From Rhodospirillales bacterium (GTDB taxonomy: Bacteria; Pseudomonadota; Alphaproteobacteria; Rhodospirillales; Magnetospirillaceae), in contig JASHSH010000016.1 in assembly GCA_030040955.1 (NCBI GenBank), forward strand, positions 1 through 5,644: 5,644 nucleotides of DNA, in the 5' to 3' direction. The notes beneath the pieces were generated by a model. It was not told the origin of the DNA and ran no database searches. It worked only from the letters and a program-made list of their open reading frames with translations. Shown here piece after piece: positions 1 to 4,935 of this stretch. The translations under genes were made by a program, and so were the position numbers. Positions within the stretch are counted from its first letter, which is position 1, and every line of letters starts with the position of its first letter.

Positions 1-229
1 GAATTACAAGGACGCGCTCGCCGACCTCGACGCGGCGCTGAAGATCGCGCCCGACCGGGCGGATGCGCTGACCTACCGCGCCACCGCCAAGCGCTTCCTC
101 GACGATCTGCACGGCGCCGCGGCCGATCTCGACCGCGCGCTGACGGTCAATCCGAAATACCAGGAGGCCTGGCTCGAGGCCGGCATCATCCGGCGCCTCC
201 AGGGCAACAACGACGACGCCCGCCGCGAC
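1..229 (+). pseudogene. Upstream partial copy of TPR-protein gene (C-terminal repeats, interrupted)
   Basis: Read from base 2, this encodes about 76 residues of tetratricopeptide repeats, beginning NYKDALADLDAALKIAPDR and ending near LQGNNDDARRD. The helix-turn-helix spacing and the Ala/Leu/Tyr and Pro pattern are typical of TPRs, which mediate protein-protein contacts. It is 98% identical to bases 659-887 of the intact-looking copy downstream. At 229/230 the TPR coding stops without a stop codon, and the following DNA is the proline/alanine-rich linker of the same protein in the +1 frame. The expected ending of the protein, seen at 888-974, is absent here. The four differences from the other copy are all silent third-position changes, so this stretch does not look like a decaying relic. 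It may be the first half of an internally duplicated gene or a chimeric contig end. The start lies outside the window. Confidence 0.7.
1..229 (+). repeat. Direct repeat copy A (658-base offset)
   Basis: Matches 659-887 with 225 of 229 bases identical and no gaps. The mismatches are at 118, 121, 184 and 217. Identity stops abruptly after 229, where copy A continues into the linker and copy B into TPR coding. The left end of the repeat is not seen because the window begins inside it. Confidence 0.95.
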
Positions 230-230
230 G

Positions 231-974
231 CCGGCGCCGGGCTCGACCCAAACGCCGGCCACCCCGGCGCCCGAGCCGCCGACCGCCGAGGCGGCCGGCG
301 ATCCGGCCAAGCACTACGAACACTGCATCGCGCTGGCCCGCTCGAAACCCTCCGACGGGCTGGAAGAGGGTCTGGCCTGGTCGAGCCTGGGCGGGGGCGA
401 GCCGGCGTTGCATTGCGTCGCGGTCGCGCTGATCGGTCAGGGCAACTATGTCGATGGCGCGCAACGACTGGAGAAGCTGGCCAAGGACAGCCATTCGGAC
501 GCGATGTTGCGCGCGGGCATGCTGGCGCAGGCGGGGCAGGCCTGGATCCTCGCCGGGCGCTACGACCGCTCCTATGCCGACCAGAGCGCGGCGCTGACAC
601 TGGTGCCCAACGCCCCCGACCTGCTGGTCGATCGGGCCGAAAGCCTGGCGCTCGCCAAGAATTACAAGGACGCGCTCGCCGACCTCGACGCGGCGCTGAA
701 GATCGCGCCCGACCGGGCGGATGCGCTGACCTACCGCGCCACCGCCAAGCGCTTCCTCGACGATCTGCACGGCGCGGCCGCCGATCTCGACCGCGCGCTG
801 ACGGTCAATCCGAAATACCAGGAGGCCTGGCTCGAGGCCGGGATCATCCGGCGCCTCCAGGGCAACAACGACGATGCCCGCCGCGACTGGCTGAAGGCGA
901 TCGATCTCGACCCGGATTCGGCGACCGCGCAGGCCGCCAGGCGCAACCTGGAGAAGATGGACGTGCGCGAGTAG
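231..974 (+). CDS. TPR-repeat protein, N-terminus missing at the duplication junction
   Basis: The frame is open from 42 to the TAG at 972-974, but it reads as this protein only from about 228-231. It starts with a Pro/Ala/Thr-rich linker (TPAPGSTQTPATPAPEPP), then a segment containing DPAKHYEHCIALARSKPSDG, then roughly five TPR-like helical pairs up to NLEKMDVRE. The linker suggests an exported or envelope-anchored protein whose signal peptide should lie just upstream, but no ATG or GTG precedes it in frame. The frame closes at TGA 69-71 and TGA 141-143, and the first in-frame alternative start is a TTG at 408 inside the conserved region. The gene is therefore 5'-truncated as shown. Sphingomonad genomes carry similar linker-plus-TPR proteins of unknown function (recalled, not searched). 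The partner is unknown; TPR identity is secure, the specific role is not. Confidence 0.75.
   Translation, partial: PAPGSTQTPATPAPEPPTAEAAGDPAKHYEHCIALARSKPSDGLEEGLAWSSLGGGEPALHCVAVALIGQGNYVDGAQRLEKLAKDSHSDAMLRAGMLAQAGQAWILAGRYDRSYADQSAALTLVPNAPDLLVDRAESLALAKNYKDALADLDAALKIAPDRADALTYRATAKRFLDDLHGAAADLDRALTVNPKYQEAWLEAGIIRRLQGNNDDARRDWLKAIDLDPDSATAQAARRNLEKMDVRE
659..887 (+). repeat. Direct repeat copy B (658-base offset)
   Basis: This is the second copy of bases 1-229, lying in frame inside the TPR gene. The unit spacing of 658 is not a multiple of three, so a tandem duplication of this length shifts the frame at its junction. That explains why copy A is in a different frame from copy B. Confidence 0.95.
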
Positions 975-1010
975 GCCAGGGCTTTAGAAGACCCGATTCA
1001 ATGTATTGCG

Positions 1011-1039
1011 TTAAATTTCGCCGCCAACCTCAATATTAT
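1011..1039 (+). promoter_or_regulatory. Candidate sigma70-type promoter for the PhoH-family gene
   Basis: TATTAT at 1034-1039 matches the -10 consensus at five of six bases. It sits 17 bases after TTAAAT at 1011-1016, a weak -35 (three of six). The stretch 1000-1060 is clearly AT-rich against an otherwise GC-rich window, as expected at a promoter. Transcription from here would start near 1046 and give a leader of about 180 bases that includes the inverted-repeat element at 1076-1188. The call rests on composition and spacing alone. Confidence 0.4.
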
Positions 1040-1075
1040 GTAGAAAATTCCTGAAAAACCGACTAAGGTATGTCC

Positions 1076-1188
1076 TGGCCCCCAAGTCGTTGGAGGACTA
1101 TGGTCCCGTGGTGCACTGTCTCCGCCTCTCCCCGGACAGGCCCGAAGCACCACGGTTGTCTCCTCTGACGTCTCCCCCTTGGGGGCCA
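1076..1188 (+). promoter_or_regulatory. Predicted long bulged-hairpin leader RNA upstream of the PhoH gene
   Basis: Nested inverted repeats define one elongated structure. The outer stem is 1076-1086 (TGGCCCCCAAG) with 1178-1188, 11 perfect pairs. A middle stem pairs 1091-1097 with 1161-1167 (five Watson-Crick plus two G-U pairs). An inner stem is 1106-1114 (CCGTGGTGC) with 1147-1155, nine perfect pairs. The apical hairpin pairs 1116-1120 with 1135-1139. Between the middle and inner stems lies an asymmetric internal loop of 8 and 5 bases. The element ends 40 bases before the PhoH start codon and has no T-run after it, so it is not a simple terminator. It leaves the GGAG ribosome site at 1219-1222 outside the main stem. 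It could be a cis-regulatory leader or an independent small RNA; I do not match it to a named family. Confidence 0.5.
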
Positions 1189-1228
1189 CCAGCCGCCGAT
1201 CCAGAGTTTCACCCCACCGGAGCAACCG

Positions 1229-1966
1229 ATGGCCAAGCGTGCACGAGGCAACGCGCACCCTAAGATCGAAGAGTCCACGAGGCCCTTTTGGGGCGGCATG
1301 GTCCCGGCCAACTGGGACGGCGCAGATGGGGAGAGGGATCGGAGTTACGTAAAGAAGGTAAGACCGCAGGGCGAGAATCAGCGCGTCCTGCTCGAATCCT
1401 TGCATCGAAGCCCGCTCACGGTCGCGCTCGGGCCGGCCGGAACCGGCAAGACCTATCTCGCCATCGCCGCCGCGGTCGAAGCCTTCGACGAGAACCGGGT
1501 CGCCCGCATCGTTCTCTCCCGCCCCGCCGTGGAAGCCGGCGAAAGCCTGGGCTTCCTGCCCGGCGACGTGCACGAGAAGCTGGCGCCCTATCTGCGGCCG
1601 CTCTACGACGCGCTCGCCGACCGGCTCGGCGGCAAGCGGCTGCGCTCGCTGATCGCGGAAGGCTCGATCGAGATCGCGCCGGTCGCCTATATGCGCGGTC
1701 GCACGCTGAACAATGCCTTCGTCGTGATCGACGAGGCGCAGAACTGCACCTACGGCCAGCTGAAGATGTTGCTTACTCGGCTGGGCTGGCATTCCTACAT
1801 GGCGCTGACCGGCGATCCGGACCAGAACGACCTGCTGCCCGGCCTTTCGGGCCTGAGCGAGATCGCCGGCCGGCTCGAGCGGCTGGCGGACGTGGCCGTG
1901 ATCCGGCTCGACGACCGCGACATCGTGCGCCACCCGCTGGTGGCCTCGATGCTCACCGTGCTTTGA
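1229..1966 (+). CDS. PhoH-family P-loop ATPase, short form
   Basis: A 245-residue protein consisting almost entirely of the PhoH ATPase domain. The Walker A motif GPAGTGKT is at residues 68-75, the Walker B region FVVIDEAQN at 164-172, a conserved LSRPAVEAGESLGFLPGD block at about 96-113, a TGDPDQ sensor-type motif at 194-199 and an RDIVRHPLV motif near the C-terminus. PhoH proteins are cytoplasmic nucleotide-binding proteins linked to RNA metabolism and phosphate or stress responses; their exact reaction is not settled. The protein is much shorter than E. coli PhoH (about 354 residues) and lacks a separate N-terminal domain. The QNCTYGQLKMLLTRLG segment resembles short PhoH proteins also found in phages. 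The ATG at 1229 has GGAG at 1219-1222, six bases away. An alternative ATG at 1295 would drop 22 poorly conserved residues. The first ~47 codons include several AGG, AGA, CGA and GTA codons unlike the rest. It stands alone on the plus strand, and its 3' end overlaps the extensin-like gene by 14 bases. Confidence 0.9.
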   Translation: MAKRARGNAHPKIEESTRPFWGGMVPANWDGADGERDRSYVKKVRPQGENQRVLLESLHRSPLTVALGPAGTGKTYLAIAAAVEAFDENRVARIVLSRPAVEAGESLGFLPGDVHEKLAPYLRPLYDALADRLGGKRLRSLIAEGSIEIAPVAYMRGRTLNNAFVVIDEAQNCTYGQLKMLLTRLGWHSYMALTGDPDQNDLLPGLSGLSEIAGRLERLADVAVIRLDDRDIVRHPLVASMLTVL

Positions 1967-2645
1967 CCTGATCCGGCCCGCACCATTTGTAAGGGCCGGT
2001 GTCGAGGTGCAGGTGGTCGGCGTGGAACGAATTGTTGTCGGGCGTGATCACCACCTGAAAGATGCCGCAGGCCGCGCGCGCCACCGCGTGTAGGAACCTG
2101 CCCTTCGCGCCCTTGTCGGACCAGTCGCGCAGCAGCGTGATCTTGGTCCCGTCGTCGAGCGTGAACCCGCTGACATCGATCGCGCGGCCGAAGGCGTGCT
2201 GGGAAAGCCGCTCGGCCACGCCGCCGCGCTCGCCCCGGCAGGCATAGGTGCCGAGATGGGTCAGCATCGCCACCCGGTGGCGGAGGAGTTTCTGCGCCTG
2301 GGGCTGCACCACGCGCGTCTCGAAATCCCATTCGGTGGCGGCGAACGGGCAGCTCATCAACGCGGGCCGGTTCCACGGAATGGCGGATCGGTCCACCCGC
2401 ACCGACCAGTCGATCCCGCAGCCCTCCGGCGTGTGGAAATCGGCCTGCCGCTGGTAGACGATGCCCCGGGCATCCAGCGCGGCGAGGCAGGTGGCGGCCG
2501 GATCGGCCGGGGTCGCCGGCATCGGCGGGGGCGCGGCGATGGCGGGCGGCGGCGGGGCGGCCGGGGTCAGCGGATGCGATCCGCAGGCGCCTAGCGAGGC
2601 CATCGCCAGCAGGGCAAAGGCCAGCTTGGACCCCCGCGCGCCCAT
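1953..2645 (-). CDS. Extensin-like family lipoprotein, LAS/M15-like zinc peptidase fold
   Basis: A 230-residue protein beginning MGARGSKLAFALLAMASLGAC, a lipoprotein signal with lipobox LGAC (lipidated Cys21). A Pro/Ala-rich spacer (about 24-49) leads to an extensin-like C-terminal domain (about 51-223). The name comes from plant cell-wall proteins, but the bacterial domain carries peptidase-like motifs: SQHAFGRAID at 148-157 (the SxHxxGxxxD pattern, His150 and Asp157) and HADHLHLD at 208-215 (His213 as the likely third zinc ligand). These match the layout of LAS-type D,D/L,D-peptidases such as the M15 family, so a periplasmic peptidoglycan hydrolase or binder is a reasonable inference. Six cysteines after the spacer (53, 76, 99, 136, 193, 222) suggest disulfides. 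The ATG overlaps the upstream glycosylase stop as TGATG, implying coupled translation as the last gene of the hldE operon. Family assignment is strong; catalytic activity is inferred. Confidence 0.9.
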   Translation of the reverse strand: MGARGSKLAFALLAMASLGACGSHPLTPAAPPPPAIAAPPPMPATPADPAATCLAALDARGIVYQRQADFHTPEGCGIDWSVRVDRSAIPWNRPALMSCPFAATEWDFETRVVQPQAQKLLRHRVAMLTHLGTYACRGERGGVAERLSQHAFGRAIDVSGFTLDDGTKITLLRDWSDKGAKGRFLHAVARAACGIFQVVITPDNNSFHADHLHLDTGPYKWCGPDQVKAR

Positions 2646-3241
2646 CAGTCCGCCTCGATCGTGGCGCGGACGCGCTTGCGGGCCTCCGGAAGAAGCTCCT
2701 CGCCGAACCAGGGATTGTTGCGCTCCCAAGCGGTGGTACGCCAGCTTGGGTGCGGCAGCGGGAGAAAGCGCGGCAGATGCTCGCGGAATGCGCGCACCGT
2801 CTCGGTCACCGTCCGGCCGCCCCGCTTGCCCAGGAAATACCAGTGCGCATAGGAGCCGACCAGCAAGGTCAGTCGGATGCGGGGCAGCGCGGGGAGAATC
2901 TGGGGCAGCCAAAGCGGCGCGCATTCGGGCCGGGGCGGCAGATCGCCCCCGTTCGCCGCGCGTCCCGGATAGCACATGCCCATCGGCAGGAGGGCGACGC
3001 GGCTTTCGTCATAGAATCGCGCCGAATCAAGCGCGAGCCAGGCGCGCAGCCGTTCCCCCGAACGATCGTTCCATGGCACGCCGGTGTCATGAACGCGGGT
3101 TCCGGGTGCCTGCCCGATGATCAGGAGGCGCGATGTCGGGCTGGCGCGCAGCACCGGACGCGGCCCCAGCGGCAGATGTTCGGCGCAGACGCGGCAGGCT
3201 CGGACCCGTTCGAGCAGCGCGGCGAACGCGCCCTCGCTCAC
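2645..3241 (-). CDS. Uracil-DNA glycosylase superfamily protein, iron-sulfur family-4-like
   Basis: A 198-residue cytoplasmic protein of the UDG superfamily, whose members excise uracil or related damaged bases from DNA to start base-excision repair. Motif 1 appears as GQAPG at residues 43-47, followed by HDTGVPWNDRSGERLRAWL. Motif 2 appears as HPSWR at 164-168. Cysteines at 16, 19, 90 and 107 form CxxC-x70-C-x16-C, the arrangement that holds the 4Fe-4S cluster in family-4 enzymes such as those of Thermus and Archaeoglobus. Motif 1 has Gln where typical family-4 enzymes have Glu (GEAPG), so substrate range may differ. It lacks the KRRIH insertion of UdgX. The GTG start at 3241 shares GTGA with the hldE stop; this start gives a full domain with the first CxxC, and the frame merely stays open further upstream through hldE. 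It lies between two envelope genes, so operon position does not explain its function. Confidence 0.88.
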   Translation of the reverse strand: MSEGAFAALLERVRACRVCAEHLPLGPRPVLRASPTSRLLIIGQAPGTRVHDTGVPWNDRSGERLRAWLALDSARFYDESRVALLPMGMCYPGRAANGGDLPPRPECAPLWLPQILPALPRIRLTLLVGSYAHWYFLGKRGGRTVTETVRAFREHLPRFLPLPHPSWRTTAWERNNPWFGEELLPEARKRVRATIEAD

Positions 3242-4701
3242 GACCCGATGCGGGCGATGGTGGCGGTGGTGCTGAAGCCGGGCACCAGCTCGGCGAGGAT
3301 GACCTTGCCGCCCCAGCCGCGGACCAGATCGGCGCCGACCACCTGCGCGATCGAATAGTCCGCGCCCTTGACCAATATGTCGGGACGCAGCGCCGCGATC
3401 AGCGATTCCGGCGTGTCTTCCTCGAAGATCACCACCAGATCGACGTCGGCCAGCGAGGAAAGCACGGTGGCGCGCGCCATTTCGGCCTGGACGGGACGGT
3501 TCGCGCCCTTCAGCCGGCGCACCGAATCGTCGCTGTTCAGCCCGACCACCAGCCGATCGCAGGCGGCGCGGGATTGGCCCAGCAGCGCGACGTGGCCGGG
3601 GTGGAGCAGATCGAAGCAGCCGTTGGTGAAGCCGATCCGCATGCCGCGTCGGCGCCAGCGCTCGACCTGCGCAAGAGCGCCCTCGCGGGTGGCGATCTTG
3701 CCCTCGGCCTGGGCGAGCTGCGAATGGTGGAGCGCGGCGACCAGCTCGTCGGCGGTGGCCACCGCGGTGCCCACCTTGCCGACCACGATGCCGGCGGCGA
3801 GATTGGCGAGACGGGCCGCCTCCGCCAGCGGAACCTTGACCGCCATCGCGGCGGCCATCACCGCGACCACCGTGTCGCCCGCGCCGGAGACGTCGTACAC
3901 CTCGCGCGCCTCGGCCGGCAGATGGACGGCCTCGCCCGACCGGCTCACCAGCGTCATCCCGTCCTGGCTGCGGGTTACCAGGACATTGTCGATGCCGCAG
4001 CTTGCGATCAGATGCCGCGCGGCGGCGGCGATTCCCGCCTCGTCGTCCACCGGCATATGGACCGCCTGATGCAGCTCGCGCCGGTTCGGCGTGACCAGGC
4101 TCGCGCCGGCATAGACGGAATAGTCGTTGCCCTTGGGATCGACCAGCACCGGCACGCCGGCGGCGCGGGCCAGCGCGATCAGCTCGCGCAGCAGTTCGGG
4201 CCCGAGCACGCCTTTGCCGTAGTCCGAAAGCGCGAGCGCGCCGACCTCGCGGATCAGCGGCTGGGCCGTGCGCCGGATCTGCTCGCGCGCGGGGGCGTCC
4301 AGGGGCGCCGAGCTTTCCTGGTCGACGCGGAGCAATTGCTGGCTGGCGGCGAAGAAGCGGGTCTTGATCGTGGTCGTGCGCGCGCCCTCGACGATCATGC
4401 AGGGGTCCACCCCCTCCTGCACGCCGATCAGCCGGGTGATCTCGGCCCCGGCCGCGTCCTCGCCCACCGCCGCCAGGAAATGCGCCCGCGCCCCCAGCGC
4501 GACCAGATTGCGCACCACATTGCCGGCGCCGCCCAGCATCGCGCTCTCGCGCCGCACCCGCACCACCGGGATCGGCGCCTCCGGCGAGATGCGCTCGACA
4601 TCGCCATGGACGAAGCGGTCGAGCATCACGTCGCCGATGCACATCACCCGCGCGCCGCGCAGCGAACCGGCCCGGGCGGCGAGCGTGGTCGAATCCGTCA
4701 T
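3238..4701 (-). CDS. hldE: Bifunctional heptose-7-phosphate kinase / heptose-1-phosphate adenylyltransferase HldE
   Basis: A 487-residue enzyme, close to the ~477 residues of E. coli HldE. Residues ~1-325 form a PfkB/ribokinase-type kinase that phosphorylates D-glycero-beta-D-manno-heptose 7-phosphate at C1. Visible motifs are GGAGNVVRNL at 57-66 and DVSGAGDT at 270-277, with Asp276 as the likely catalytic base. Residues ~350-487 form a nucleotidyltransferase domain with FTNGCFDLLHPGHV at 358-371 (the HxGH motif is His367-His370) and a C-terminal GFSTTATIARI. This domain adds AMP to heptose 1-phosphate. Between the two steps GmhB removes the 7-phosphate, and HldD later makes ADP-L-glycero-D-manno-heptose for LPS core or other glycans; neither partner is in the window. 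The ATG at 4701 is the first in frame. It has no clear Shine-Dalgarno sequence (the upstream bases read CCCCCAG), so translation may be weakly initiated or leaderless. It is the first gene of the operon with the glycosylase and extensin-like genes. Confidence 0.96.
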   Translation of the reverse strand: MTDSTTLAARAGSLRGARVMCIGDVMLDRFVHGDVERISPEAPIPVVRVRRESAMLGGAGNVVRNLVALGARAHFLAAVGEDAAGAEITRLIGVQEGVDPCMIVEGARTTTIKTRFFAASQQLLRVDQESSAPLDAPAREQIRRTAQPLIREVGALALSDYGKGVLGPELLRELIALARAAGVPVLVDPKGNDYSVYAGASLVTPNRRELHQAVHMPVDDEAGIAAAARHLIASCGIDNVLVTRSQDGMTLVSRSGEAVHLPAEAREVYDVSGAGDTVVAVMAAAMAVKVPLAEAARLANLAAGIVVGKVGTAVATADELVAALHHSQLAQAEGKIATREGALAQVERWRRRGMRIGFTNGCFDLLHPGHVALLGQSRAACDRLVVGLNSDDSVRRLKGANRPVQAEMARATVLSSLADVDLVVIFEEDTPESLIAALRPDILVKGADYSIAQVVGADLVRGWGGKVILAELVPGFSTTATIARIGS

Positions 4702-4935
4702 CTGGGGGAAAATCCGTGTTCGGTCAATGACTTGCGACGCATGGCCAGGGTCCGGCGAAAGTGCGCGAGTGTAGCCAGTCGCAAGCCCCCGCGCCAGGGG
4801 CGGACGTAGCGGGGCGCGTTAACCATTTCCGCAATATTCTTGCGCCAAACTCTCCAGCGCTATTCGATTGCTCCGGCGCTTGGCTTGGGGCATACAGGTT
4901 GCGGGGAGATATTGGGCCGGAGCGGGGATCGCCGA
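4702..4935. other. Divergent intergenic region between hldE and the exported-protein gene
   Basis: These 234 bases must hold the promoter of the hldE operon (leftward) and that of the 4936 gene (rightward). I could not pick a convincing -35/-10 pair for either. A TACACT hexamer on the minus strand (4768-4773) and a TTGCTC/CATACA pair on the plus strand (4868-4873, 4891-4896) are only weak matches. The segment 4820-4870 is less GC-rich than its surroundings. Two small inverted repeats are present: GCCCC at 4785-4789 with GGGGC at 4797-4801, and CGCAA at 4830-4834 with TTGCG at 4840-4844. No small coding gene is apparent. Confidence 0.55.
4830..4844. promoter_or_regulatory. Small dyad CGCAA-TATTC-TTGCG, possible operator
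   Basis: Perfect 5-base arms around a 5-base AT-rich centre lie in the divergent intergenic region, the right kind of place for a regulator site. Such a short dyad can occur by chance, and I do not know a matching regulator. Confidence 0.2.

Larger units (their letters stand above)
975..1228. other. Intergenic region between the TPR gene and the PhoH-family gene
   Basis: These 254 bases have no credible coding gene. From left to right they contain the short 3' flank of the TPR gene, with no obvious hairpin-plus-T-run terminator; an AT-rich island at about 996-1062 with the candidate promoter; the nested inverted-repeat element; and 40 bases ending in the GGAG ribosome site. Plus-strand transcription from the TPR gene could read through into the PhoH gene. 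Confidence 0.6.

Noticed and set aside
413..1054. Long plus-strand open frame overlapping the TPR gene
   Set aside because: It is an arginine/glycine-rich out-of-frame reading of GC-rich DNA; the TPR pattern is in the other frame. It is continuous with copy A only because of the frameshifting junction.
1076..1188. 6S RNA
   Set aside because: The rod with an asymmetric internal loop is superficially similar, but it is short for 6S (usually 150-200 bases), lacks the usual zapA/ygfA neighbours, and I cannot confirm the conserved bubble bases.
1076..1188. Rho-independent terminator or a small inverted-repeat mobile element
   Set aside because: There is no T-run after the outer stem on either strand and no visible target-site duplication flanking it; the multi-stem layout suits an RNA better.
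998..1933. Minus-strand open frame of 311 codons over the PhoH gene
   Set aside because: It lies antisense to a protein with complete Walker motifs, shows no recognisable domain and crosses the structured leader.
2645..4642. Glycosylase frame extended upstream to make a 665-residue fusion
   Set aside because: The added part is a low-complexity Arg/Gly out-of-frame reading of hldE. The GTG at 3241 with GTGA overlap gives a normal-sized enzyme.
3133..4809. Plus-strand open frame of 558 codons opposite hldE
   Set aside because: It is rich in His, Arg, Ala and Asp as expected from the antisense of a GC-rich gene; HldE on the other strand has all family motifs.
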